Origin: Bacteroidota bacterium
Lineage (GTDB): Bacteria; Bacteroidota; Bacteroidia; Sphingobacteriales; Sphingobacteriaceae
DNA length: 64,000 nucleotides
Assembly (NCBI GenBank): GCA_018266915.1
Contig: JAFDZM010000080.1
Location: forward strand, 186,001-250,000
Direction of reading: 5' to 3'
Of the stretch, positions 36,662 through 44,107 are shown in pieces; positions within the stretch are counted from its first letter, which is position 1; each line of letters opens with the position of its first letter. The notes below the pieces were generated by a model. The model had not been told where the DNA came from. It did no database searches and saw only the letters and a list, made by a program, of their open reading frames with translations. A program made the position numbers and the translations under genes.

Positions 36662-36886
36662 ATGGAAGAAAATATCAAAAAATATGATAATGGCGAAATA
36701 ACAGTGGTTTGGCAACCTCATTTATGTGCCCATTCTGCCAGGTGTGTGAATGGTCTCCCCGCTGTGTTCAACCTGAAACAAAAGCCTTGGATCAATGTAA
36801 CCGCAGCTGACAGCGAAACGATAATTACTCAGGTGAGCCAATGCCCTTCCGGAGCCCTATCTTATTTTAGAAATAATGAAGGTTGA
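36662..36886 (+). CDS. Small mono-cluster iron-sulfur protein (Fer4_19 type)
   Basis: The 74-residue protein has Cys22 and Cys28 in LCAHSARCVNG and Cys61 in SQCPSGALSYF. WINVTAADSETI lies between. This is the divergent 4Fe-4S mono-cluster family found in E. coli YjdI, which has three or four ligands. It faces the Rieske oxygenase across 42 bases and ends three bases before the next gene on the other strand. An electron-transfer role for the oxygenase is an inference from position. Confidence 0.85.
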   Translation: MEENIKKYDNGEITVVWQPHLCAHSARCVNGLPAVFNLKQKPWINVTAADSETIITQVSQCPSGALSYFRNNEG

Positions 36887-36889
36887 TTT

Positions 36890-37348
36890 TCAAAAATTGA
36901 AGTCGCCATTGGTATAAGCCTCAACACCTACAACAACGATTATTATAGCAGCCGCTCCCAGCACATTTAGAACATTATGAGCGGCCGACACATTTTTTAC
37001 ATAACTTAAGTCAACGCCGTTACTTTTATAACCTATTATGTTTCCATTGCGGTCAAACATAAAATTGACATATGCAGTCTGGATGTCCGCGTGTGATATT
37101 TGGGATGTATCGCTGCCTGGGGGAGTCTGAGCAGTTAGCGGTTGTGATTTACCGCTCACATCATGATTATAAATCCATGTTTCCGTACTGTCAACGGCCC
37201 TTTTGATGTCCGGATTGCCGAACCGCTTAAAAACATCATCCTTAGTATGAAAGCTTTGCATCACCTGCTGATGTGTGTACAGTTTTTTACTGCAGCTGCA
37301 TAAAAGGACAAATAATAAAATAAAAAATCCGGGTAATGCTTTCTTCAT
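36890..37348 (-). CDS. Small lipoprotein, possibly BamE/SmpA-like
   Basis: From the ATG at 37346-37348 the protein has 152 residues with a lipoprotein signal (LLCSC). QQVMQSFHTKDDVFKRFGNPD near residue 30 resembles the start of SmpA/OmlA-type folds, where a short helix precedes GxPD. The C-terminus has a hydrophobic stretch (VLNVLGAAAIIIVVVGVEAY). I recognise no precise family. The GTG at 37358-37360 is a less likely start. Confidence 0.65.
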   Translation of the reverse strand: MKKALPGFFILLFVLLCSCSKKLYTHQQVMQSFHTKDDVFKRFGNPDIKRAVDSTETWIYNHDVSGKSQPLTAQTPPGSDTSQISHADIQTAYVNFMFDRNGNIIGYKSNGVDLSYVKNVSAAHNVLNVLGAAAIIIVVVGVEAYTNGDFNF

Positions 37349-37391
37349 ATTGAGCGTCACCCGAATTTACACAGAAAATAGCTTACTTAGA

Positions 37392-37895
37392 TTATTTCTT
37401 TACAAGGTAAACCAATTGTCCCAAATGATAGCTCAGGTGATTGGTGCGATTGATCACAATATTCAGTTTATTGCGATGCGGTTCTTTAGCAAAATCCTCT
37501 TCTGACACAGCAGTATGACGATTAAACCACTCTTCAGGAGCTATCTGGTTCATTTTTTCTAAAAGTAATGAATTTACTTTGTTCCAGTATTCTTTCAATT
37601 CAGCAATCGATGGTTTTTCAAGGCCTGATTCCTCAGGGTTACGCAGAAATATTTCATCCATTGCCGGGTTAAGTCTTTCACCAATGCCAAGGAAGGTAAA
37701 CATGCCATCGTTTACGGCAGCTAAATGTCCTAACAAATAAACTCCAGTGTTACGTCCTGGCGCTGTAGGCGATGACAATTCCTCGTCACTTAATTTGTCC
37801 AGTACTTTGTTCATTCTTCCCACTTGCAGGTCCCAGTTTGACATGACCATTTTGATAAATAGCTCTTTTTCATAAACAATTGTAGTAGTACTCAT
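37392..37895 (-). CDS. DinB-family putative metalloprotein
   Basis: The 167-residue helical protein has the DinB/YfiT four-helix layout. Metal-binding histidines are likely in YLLGHLAAVND near residue 57 and in NHLSYHLGQLVYL near the C-terminus. Family members are thiol-dependent transferases or of unknown role and are common in Bacteroidota. It stands between a lipoprotein and a Crp-family regulator gene with a short palindrome in front of its start region. Confidence 0.85.
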   Translation of the reverse strand: MSTTTIVYEKELFIKMVMSNWDLQVGRMNKVLDKLSDEELSSPTAPGRNTGVYLLGHLAAVNDGMFTFLGIGERLNPAMDEIFLRNPEESGLEKPSIAELKEYWNKVNSLLLEKMNQIAPEEWFNRHTAVSEEDFAKEPHRNKLNIVINRTNHLSYHLGQLVYLVKK

Positions 37896-37942
37896 AATCT
37901 TAGTTTTTTTACCAAATATGAATCATAGCTTTACAAATTACA

Positions 37943-37956
37943 GACACGCTTGTGTC
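37943..37956. promoter_or_regulatory. 14-base palindrome between the Crp-family gene and dinB
   Basis: GACAC-GCTT-GTGTC is a perfect five-base-pair palindrome 48 bases before the DinB start. It is not followed by a T-run on the minus strand, so an operator is more likely than a terminator. It may belong to the adjacent Crp-family regulator. Confidence 0.3.
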
Positions 37957-37966
37957 AACTTTTGTG

Positions 37967-38557
37967 TTATGATTTCTTTAACAATAGTTGATGTTTCATC
38001 CTACTGAAAAACTCTGGCGTTACACCAATGTAAGAGGCTATTTGTTTAGATGGCAGCGTCGTAATTAATGTAGGATATCGCTTACAGAAATTATTATAGC
38101 GTTCTTCGGCAGTAAGGCTTAAATTATCGAGAAGACGCTGCTGGTATGATACGAGTGAGTTTTCAGTAATGATGCGGAAGAACCGTTCAAACACAGGCAC
38201 TTTGATATATAATTCTTCCTGGTGAATTTTTGATAAAGTTAATATTTCGGTATCCTCCAATGCTTCGATATTCAATACTCCCGGTTTTTGAGTAATAAGG
38301 CTATACATATCGGCTATCCACCAGTTTTGCGGTGCGAAATTCAGTACGTGCTCGTATCCATTTTCATCAACCGAATACCCCCTTAAACAACCTTGAGTTA
38401 TAAATGATGAATAGCGGCATATCTCGCCAGTTTTCAGCAGCATTTGTTTGCGTTTCAGGTTCATCGGTTTAAGCACAGAAACGAATAATTCTTTCTCTGC
38501 ATCGTTAAGGCGGATATATCCGGAGATATTATTCAGAATCAGATTGGTTGCCTCCAT
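37967..38557 (-). CDS. Crp/Fnr-family transcriptional regulator
   Basis: From the ATG at 38555-38557 the protein has 196 residues; the longer frame to 38611 begins with a hydrophobic run unlike this family. The N-terminal cyclic-nucleotide-binding-like fold (LKTGEICRYSSFITQGCLRGY) and the C-terminal winged helix (PSKQIASYIGVTPEFFSRMK) are typical of the many Bacteroidota Crp-like regulators. Cyclic AMP is probably not the ligand. It may control the ring-cleaving dioxygenase and hydrolase upstream on the same strand. Confidence 0.85.
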   Translation of the reverse strand: MEATNLILNNISGYIRLNDAEKELFVSVLKPMNLKRKQMLLKTGEICRYSSFITQGCLRGYSVDENGYEHVLNFAPQNWWIADMYSLITQKPGVLNIEALEDTEILTLSKIHQEELYIKVPVFERFFRIITENSLVSYQQRLLDNLSLTAEERYNNFCKRYPTLITTLPSKQIASYIGVTPEFFSRMKHQLLLKKS

Positions 38558-38642
38558 GGCTGTAAAGATAACCATGAAGTCAAAAAAAATAGCGATGGAT
38601 GTAAAACCCACCGCTATAATATAAAATAGAAAATCGATTCTT

Positions 38643-39272
38643 TTATGCTTTTAACACATGCTGTTCGGCAAGATCAAGTTCCTCCTGCGTAACGGTATGC
38701 GGGCGACCGTTATAAACCTTGAACAACACATCAGCATTCATTTTGGTCAATTGAGCCACGGTTTCTTCTACCCTGCTTATGGGTACATGCGGGTCTGGAT
38801 CACCCGTGGCTATTAAAATTGGTGTCTGAGCAAAATCGCCTAAATAATTGGATAGCTTCAGATCTTGCCCTATCAACCCACCAGTGAATGCCATTACCCC
38901 AGCATACTGTTGTCCGTGACGTGCTACATACTCCAGCGTTAAACATGCACCCTGCGAAAAACCCAGGAAATAGATATTCGTCCTGTCGATGCCTTGTTTG
39001 GTCAAATCCTCTACTATCTCGTCGATCACCTGCAAAGCTGAACTCAAGGCCGGTTCATTATTTTCAACCGGTGCCATAAAGCTATGTGGATACCAACTAT
39101 GCTGGGTGGCTTGCGGAGCAATAATTGCTATATCTGCAGGCAGTGAGAGATGATCAGCCAATGATAAAATACTATTTGCCGAAGCTCCCCTACCGTGTAT
39201 CATAATGAGTGCCTTTTTAGCCTGGCTAACAGGCACACCTGCTGTTATAATTTGTTTATCGTGAGTGTACAT
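38643..39272 (-). CDS. Alpha/beta hydrolase, phospholipase/carboxylesterase family (MhqD-like)
   Basis: The 209-residue enzyme has the catalytic Ser in FLGFSQGACL, Asp in ATGDPDPHVPISR and His in NGRPHTV. MIHGRGASANSIL is the oxyanion-hole region. It begins one base after the ring-cleaving dioxygenase. In Bacillus subtilis the related MhqD and MhqO proteins are linked to quinone and thiol-stress resistance; the same pairing here suggests a similar role. Substrate is not known from sequence. Confidence 0.85.
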   Translation of the reverse strand: MYTHDKQIITAGVPVSQAKKALIMIHGRGASANSILSLADHLSLPADIAIIAPQATQHSWYPHSFMAPVENNEPALSSALQVIDEIVEDLTKQGIDRTNIYFLGFSQGACLTLEYVARHGQQYAGVMAFTGGLIGQDLKLSNYLGDFAQTPILIATGDPDPHVPISRVEETVAQLTKMNADVLFKVYNGRPHTVTQEELDLAEQHVLKA

Positions 39273-39273
39273 T

Positions 39274-40209
39274 TCAGGCTAATTTTGGTAAACTTTGTTC
39301 AATTTCACTACGATGAGCTTCATATTGAGCAGGCAATTTTAAGCCACTGCCTAATTCTTCAACTGGCTCGTCAACGGAAAATCCGGGATTATCAGTAGCA
39401 ATTTCGAACAGCACGCCACCCGGTTCACGGAAATAAAGCGAATAAAAGTAGTTACGGTCGATCTTCTCAGTGATATGCAAACCCATGTTCACGATCTTGT
39501 CACGGTACTGCATCAATATTTCTTCATTCTCTACACGGAAAGCCACATGGTGAACTGATCCACCGGCTACATGTCCTGCTATTTCGGCTGGTATTTCAAC
39601 AATGTCAACTATGGCTGCATTTTCAACTGCATCGGTCACAAAACGATAACGGTTTACTTCCTGTTCCAGCAATTTATAACCAAATACGTCGGTCAAAATC
39701 TTTGCTGTAGCATCCATTTTATTGGATGTAATAGTTATGTGATGAAATCCTCTTGTAGCGTTTTCTGCGCTAACTTCATTGGTTGTCCATGGTTCCCTGG
39801 TGTCAGGTTGTTTTGGTACGGTTAGTTCAAATTTCAACCCGTCAGGATCTAAGAACGAAACATATTGTTCGCCAAATTTTACAGATGGTTTATTATATAT
39901 CACATTATTATCGTCCAAACGTTTCACCCAAAAATCCAGGCTGCCTTCCGGAACTGAATAACCGATTTCAGTTACCTGTCTTGCGCCTCTGCGACCAGTT
40001 TGTATACCTTCCCAAGGAAAGAAGGTTAAAATAGTACCCGGAGTACCCACTTTATCACCATAATAAAAGTGGTAAGTATGCGGGTCGTCAAAGTTTACGG
40101 TTTTCTTAACCATGCGTAACCCAAGCACACGGGTATAAAAGTCAAAATTCTTTTTAGCATTTCCTGCAATTGCAGTGATATGATGTATGCCTTTAATTCT
40201 ATTGTCCAT
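39274..40209 (-). CDS. Ring-cleaving dioxygenase, VOC family (MhqO-like)
   Basis: With the ATG at 40207-40209 the product has 311 residues; GTG at 40222-40224 is an alternative. Two vicinal-oxygen-chelate repeats are visible. The first begins GIHHITAIAGNAKKNFDFY, the second RGFHHITITSNKMDATAKI. His at each repeat start and Glu in GGVLFEIATD are the probable iron ligands. It matches MhqO-type dioxygenases that act on catechols or hydroquinones. It forms a pair with the hydrolase after it, and a -7-like box lies in front. Confidence 0.88.
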   Translation of the reverse strand: MDNRIKGIHHITAIAGNAKKNFDFYTRVLGLRMVKKTVNFDDPHTYHFYYGDKVGTPGTILTFFPWEGIQTGRRGARQVTEIGYSVPEGSLDFWVKRLDDNNVIYNKPSVKFGEQYVSFLDPDGLKFELTVPKQPDTREPWTTNEVSAENATRGFHHITITSNKMDATAKILTDVFGYKLLEQEVNRYRFVTDAVENAAIVDIVEIPAEIAGHVAGGSVHHVAFRVENEEILMQYRDKIVNMGLHITEKIDRNYFYSLYFREPGGVLFEIATDNPGFSVDEPVEELGSGLKLPAQYEAHRSEIEQSLPKLA

Positions 40210-40243
40210 TTTGTTAAGTATCACTCCTGATTGTTTTGTTATA

Positions 40244-40251
40244 CAAATTTA
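40244..40251 (-). promoter_or_regulatory. Candidate -7 box for the dioxygenase-hydrolase pair
   Basis: On the minus strand TAAATTTG (40244-40251) matches TAnnTTTG, 34 bases before the ATG. An AGGAG follows, just before the GTG start. The -33 element is weak. Confidence 0.45.
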
Positions 40252-40362
40252 CCTCATAAACAGGCCCCGCACACTTAATGTAGGTTAATAAATAAAACTG
40301 GTGATATTTTTTAAATCACCCGATAACCACGATACTTTTCTTAATTTCGAAACCTGCCGATT

Positions 40363-40953
40363 ATGGCTTTCACAGGTACAATGGAACATAAATTTGAGGA
40401 GAATACGATCTTTAAAAATATAACGGCTGCTGATTTTGAGGGCAGTGAACGCACTTTTGAAGATTGCCAGTTTATCAATTGCAACTTCTCTTATGCCAAT
40501 CTCTCGCACATCACTTTTATTAATTGTGTGATGGATACTTGTAACCTGTCACTGATCAAATTGACAGAAACCGGCTTGCAAGGTGTTGAGTTTAAGGACT
40601 GTAAAATAACTGGTGTTAACTTTGGCGAAAGCAGCAGCTTTTCTCTCGAAGTAAGTTTTAAAAAGTGTGTACTTGATTATACTGTATGGCACAAAAAGAA
40701 ACTCAAAGGAACATCATTTGATGATTGCTCTTTTGAAGAAGCTGATTTTAGCGAGGCTGATTTGACCAGTGCTGTTTTTGAAAAATGCAATCTAAATCGC
40801 GCCATTTTTAACCGGACAATATTAAGAGGCGCTGATCTGCGCTCTGCTTATAATTTTAATATCGATCCTGAAAATAATACTATTAATAAGGCCAAATTCA
40901 GCGCTGATGCTTTGAATGGTTTACTTATAAAATATAACCTGGTAATTGATTAA
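40363..40953 (+). CDS. Pentapeptide-repeat protein
   Basis: The 196-residue protein (an ATG at 40381 is an alternative start) is made of pentapeptide repeats of the A(D/N)LxX type, for example ANLSH, CDFxx-like units and ADFSEADLTSAVFEKCNL. They form a right-handed beta helix similar to Qnr and McbG proteins. Such a fold mimics DNA in some members, but most have no known role. The helix is interrupted near residue 110 by a short loop. Resistance to quinolones must not be assumed. Confidence 0.85.
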   Translation: MAFTGTMEHKFEENTIFKNITAADFEGSERTFEDCQFINCNFSYANLSHITFINCVMDTCNLSLIKLTETGLQGVEFKDCKITGVNFGESSSFSLEVSFKKCVLDYTVWHKKKLKGTSFDDCSFEEADFSEADLTSAVFEKCNLNRAIFNRTILRGADLRSAYNFNIDPENNTINKAKFSADALNGLLIKYNLVID

Positions 40954-40955
40954 AA

Positions 40956-41183
40956 ATGACTGAACACATTATACCTTTTAGCAGCGATAAGTTGGTGAAG
41001 GTGAAACAACTGCAAAAGGACTATTACCAGGTAAGCCTAGATCATTCATTTATCGGTTATATCCGCAAAGTAGGTAGCGGCTGGCAATTAGAGGAATATT
41101 CAAAGGCTGAATTGACTGCTGAGAATGTTCAGTTGATCGGTGACCAGATCGATCAGATGCGCTGGCAGTTAACACAATTTTAA
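40956..41183 (+). CDS. Small hypothetical protein
   Basis: The 75-residue protein starts three bases after the pentapeptide gene, so the two are cotranscribed. It has a beta-rich first part (KVKQLQKDYYQVSLD, FIGYIRKVGSGWQLEEY) and a final helix. I do not recognise the family. A terminator lies about 30 bases later. Confidence 0.65.
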   Translation: MTEHIIPFSSDKLVKVKQLQKDYYQVSLDHSFIGYIRKVGSGWQLEEYSKAELTAENVQLIGDQIDQMRWQLTQF

Positions 41184-41216
41184 TCCCCAAAATTCGGGTT
41201 TAGACAACAAACAAAA

Positions 41217-41244
41217 AATCCCCGGAATTTCCGGGGATTTTCTT
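41217..41244. terminator. Bidirectional intrinsic terminator
   Basis: AATCCCCGG (41217-41225) pairs perfectly with CCGGGGATT (41231-41239); T-runs lie on the plus side and A-runs before it, so it can serve both the pentapeptide unit and the convergent hexosaminidase gene. Confidence 0.9.
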
Positions 41245-41246
41245 TA

Positions 41247-43187
41247 TCAGTCATCATTATTCGGATAATTCCTTTTCGTTTTAGCTCGTTTTTTCAGTTC
41301 ATCAACAGTGATGGTGATCATACGGCCTATCGGTTTATCGCCACGATAAGTAATTACACGCAGCATATAAGCATCCTTAGGCACTAACAATGGTGCGGTG
41401 TATTTTGGATAGAATTGATCAGGGAACGAGTTATCGAATGTATAATGTATGTCCAATCCTTTTATTTCTGTCGCCAGCATTACTTCTGTCGTAGTGGTAT
41501 CTGCTCCCGTTTTAGCCGTAATGATTGGGTCATATACGCTAGGTGCATATTTAATTTCAGCCTCATCGAAACGTGCGAAGTGTTTCTCAACACGGCTTGC
41601 GAAATCGTCAAAATTTCGAACCGACTTAGGCGACCATACCGCTTCTGCAATAGCAAATGCGCGCGGCCAGGTCATATACTCAAGGTGACGGGTATTGTAC
41701 ACCTGTTCGGTCCATAAATTAGCTTGGCCGCCAATGATCAATTTTGAATCAACACTATCCGGTGCAGGATCGAACTCATATGCTTTGCTTAAACGTAAGG
41801 TTGAATACACACGGGGTTCAATTGCCGGATCACCATTCATATAATCCAGGTAGGCAAATGTGGTCGGGCTCATTACCACCTCATGCCCCATTTTTGCAGC
41901 CTGTATTCCTCCTTTCATGCCTCTCCAACTCATTACTATTGCATCCGGAGCAAGTCCACCTTCCAGTATCTCATCCCATCCCATAAATTTCTTGCCTTTT
42001 GATTCTACAATCTTTTCAACACGTTTTTCAAAATAGCTCTGCACTTCTTCCTGGGTTTTCAGGTTTTCCTTTTGCATCAATGCTTTAACAGCATCACTTT
42101 GCTCCCAGAAATTTTTAGCACACTCGTCGCCGCCCATGTGGATATACTGAAATGGAAACATTTGCGCAACTTCAGTCAATACTTTATCCAGAAAATCGTA
42201 TACTTTTTCATTAGCCGGGCATAAGGTATTATCTATGCCCGCTTTTATACCTTCTTTAGTGAAATTCATGAAATGCTCACCAGATCTTACCTGGTATTTA
42301 TCAGCACCCGGAGTGCAGGATAATTCAGGATAAGCCACTACAGCAGCTAAACTATGACCCGGAACGTCAATTTCAGGCAGGATATTTACAAAGCGGTCTT
42401 TCGCATATTGAACGATTTCTTTGATGTCTTTTTGGGTATAAAAACCTCCGTAGTCACGGGGTTCATCAGGTCCAGGAGGCGAGAAAGTACCGAAATAACC
42501 TACTTTCTTTACATTGTAAGCGCCAACAGTAGTTAAACGGGGAAGGCTTTTTATTTCGATTCTCCAGCCTTCATCATCGGTGAGGTGTAAGTGCAACAGG
42601 TTCATTTTGTATTTCACCATGTTATCGATGTATTGTTCTACCTCGGCTTTGGTGAAAAAGTGACGGGCAACATCGAACATCAAACCACGCCATTTAAAGC
42701 GAGGGTAGTCGGTGATCTCAACGCAAGGCGACACCCATTTTACATCAGCAACGTACTTATTGCTTACAATTTCTTTTGGGAATAACTGAACTAAAGTTTG
42801 AACTCCATAGAATAAGCCTGCTGGTTCATTGGCCTTTATGAAAATACCTTTTGGGGTTACTGCTAAGTTATAACCTTCTTTACCTAAAGCATCGTCGGCT
42901 TTTTTGTTTAGCATGAGCTTTATGGTTGCAGCGTGGGCATTACTTAAAACAACCACTTTTGAGCCGGTTGGCACAGAAAAACGCTCACGCAAGCTGGCGA
43001 TTACTTCTTTCATTTCCGGACCGGTGCTGGTTTCGATAATTACTCTTTTTGGTAAAGTGAACTCACCGTCTTTTTGGGTGAGGGATACAGGCTCAGGGAT
43101 AATGGCAATATTGCCGTCCCTGTTGCTTTGGGCATACGAATGCATAGCAAAAAAGCTTAAGCATAAGAATCCTAAAAGTTTCTTCAT
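41247..43187 (-). CDS. Secreted beta-N-acetylhexosaminidase, GH20
   Basis: The 646-residue enzyme has a signal peptide ending SYAQ. A GH20b-type N-domain is followed by the barrel beginning FKWRGLMFDVARHFF near residue 160. HMGGDECAKNFW near residue 360 contains the Asp-Glu catalytic pair of substrate-assisted GH20 enzymes. A C-terminal domain of about 80 residues is of the FN3-like/CHB type. It removes terminal N-acetylglucosamine or N-acetylgalactosamine from glycans in the periplasm or at the surface. No SusC/SusD pair lies nearby, so it is not part of a classical polysaccharide locus here. Confidence 0.95.
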   Translation of the reverse strand: MKKLLGFLCLSFFAMHSYAQSNRDGNIAIIPEPVSLTQKDGEFTLPKRVIIETSTGPEMKEVIASLRERFSVPTGSKVVVLSNAHAATIKLMLNKKADDALGKEGYNLAVTPKGIFIKANEPAGLFYGVQTLVQLFPKEIVSNKYVADVKWVSPCVEITDYPRFKWRGLMFDVARHFFTKAEVEQYIDNMVKYKMNLLHLHLTDDEGWRIEIKSLPRLTTVGAYNVKKVGYFGTFSPPGPDEPRDYGGFYTQKDIKEIVQYAKDRFVNILPEIDVPGHSLAAVVAYPELSCTPGADKYQVRSGEHFMNFTKEGIKAGIDNTLCPANEKVYDFLDKVLTEVAQMFPFQYIHMGGDECAKNFWEQSDAVKALMQKENLKTQEEVQSYFEKRVEKIVESKGKKFMGWDEILEGGLAPDAIVMSWRGMKGGIQAAKMGHEVVMSPTTFAYLDYMNGDPAIEPRVYSTLRLSKAYEFDPAPDSVDSKLIIGGQANLWTEQVYNTRHLEYMTWPRAFAIAEAVWSPKSVRNFDDFASRVEKHFARFDEAEIKYAPSVYDPIITAKTGADTTTTEVMLATEIKGLDIHYTFDNSFPDQFYPKYTAPLLVPKDAYMLRVITYRGDKPIGRMITITVDELKKRAKTKRNYPNNDD

Positions 43188-43305
43188 TGAACTAATTTTT
43201 TAAAAAGATTTACAGTTGGTATGAGATCGCAAATTAATGTTTTATAGCGACAAACAAAATATTTTATAGAAGTGTAACAAGCTTTTTAAAATTATTTCAA
43301 ATCTT

Positions 43306-44040
43306 TTATTTGGCATGTCCCATGGCATATTTTATTCCACCTAAAAGATGCTGCAAGTATAAAGGATCAGAATATGACTCATCGGTATGTCCCAACTCAG
43401 TATAGAATGCCCTGCCGCCGTCATACTCGTGATACCATGCCATGGGGTGATAATCTCCATTTTCACCACCTGTATAACTTTTTTCATCTATGGTAATCAA
43501 TACATGTAATCCTTTTGCGATGTATTTATAGTTGTACCATTCATCAAATCTTTTCCATTCAGCAGGTAAATGTTTGGTGGCGATAAAGTTTCGGTCGACT
43601 ACATGCAATGTTGCTTCCTGTTGTTTAGGGTGGCTTTTAAAGTAGGCCCCAACCAAATCTCCATACCATGGCCAATCGTACTCCGTATCCGTTGCTGCAT
43701 GTACGCCTACAAATCCATGCCCTGAATGAATATATTGCTGAAATGCTTTTTGTTGTTCATCATTCAATACATCACCCGTTGTGCTCAGGAAAATTACAGC
43801 AGCATATTGCTTTAGATTAGACGCCGTAAACTTCGCCGAATTGGTTGTAGTATCTACATCGAAATTATTCTCCTGCCCTAACTTGATAATAGCCGGTATG
43901 CCAACAGCTATAGAGTTATGGTGAAATCCTGCCGTTTTGCAAAAGATCAATACCTTAGGTTTAGCCAGCAATTTGCTGAATGGAAGCTGTACAAATACAA
44001 CAATAAGTAAGGCAGCTTTTAAGTAATTTGATATTTTCAT
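43306..44040 (-). CDS. ThuA domain protein, exported
   Basis: The 244-residue protein has a signal peptide and a ThuA (trehalose-utilisation type) class I glutamine-amidotransferase-like fold: VLIFCKTAGFHHNSI, GVHAATDTEYDWPWYG and GRAFYTELGHTDESY are family motifs. The usual amidotransferase cysteine is absent. ThuA proteins are linked to 3-keto-sugar metabolism. It lies downstream of the GMC, DUF1080 and Gfo/Idh/MocA genes on the same strand. Confidence 0.9.
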   Translation of the reverse strand: MKISNYLKAALLIVVFVQLPFSKLLAKPKVLIFCKTAGFHHNSIAVGIPAIIKLGQENNFDVDTTTNSAKFTASNLKQYAAVIFLSTTGDVLNDEQQKAFQQYIHSGHGFVGVHAATDTEYDWPWYGDLVGAYFKSHPKQQEATLHVVDRNFIATKHLPAEWKRFDEWYNYKYIAKGLHVLITIDEKSYTGGENGDYHPMAWYHEYDGGRAFYTELGHTDESYSDPLYLQHLLGGIKYAMGHAK

Positions 44041-44074
44041 GTATTAATTATTAAAATCTAAAAATCATGTCATT

Positions 44075-44107
44075 AAATCCGAAATCGAAAATCCGACATT
44101 CGGAATT
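44075..44107. repeat. Degenerate AAATCCG-type repeat
   Basis: The 65-base gap before thuA contains four imperfect units (AAATCCG at 44075, AAATCG at 44082, AAAATCCG at 44088, ACATTCGG at 44096). The ends can pair (TCCGAA with TTCGGA), so it might act as a weak hairpin. It resembles the other short degenerate intergenic arrays in style but not in sequence. Confidence 0.4.

Noticed and set aside
40363..40953. A Qnr quinolone-resistance gene
   Set aside because: The repeats are shared by a very large superfamily; length and loop pattern do not match Qnr closely.
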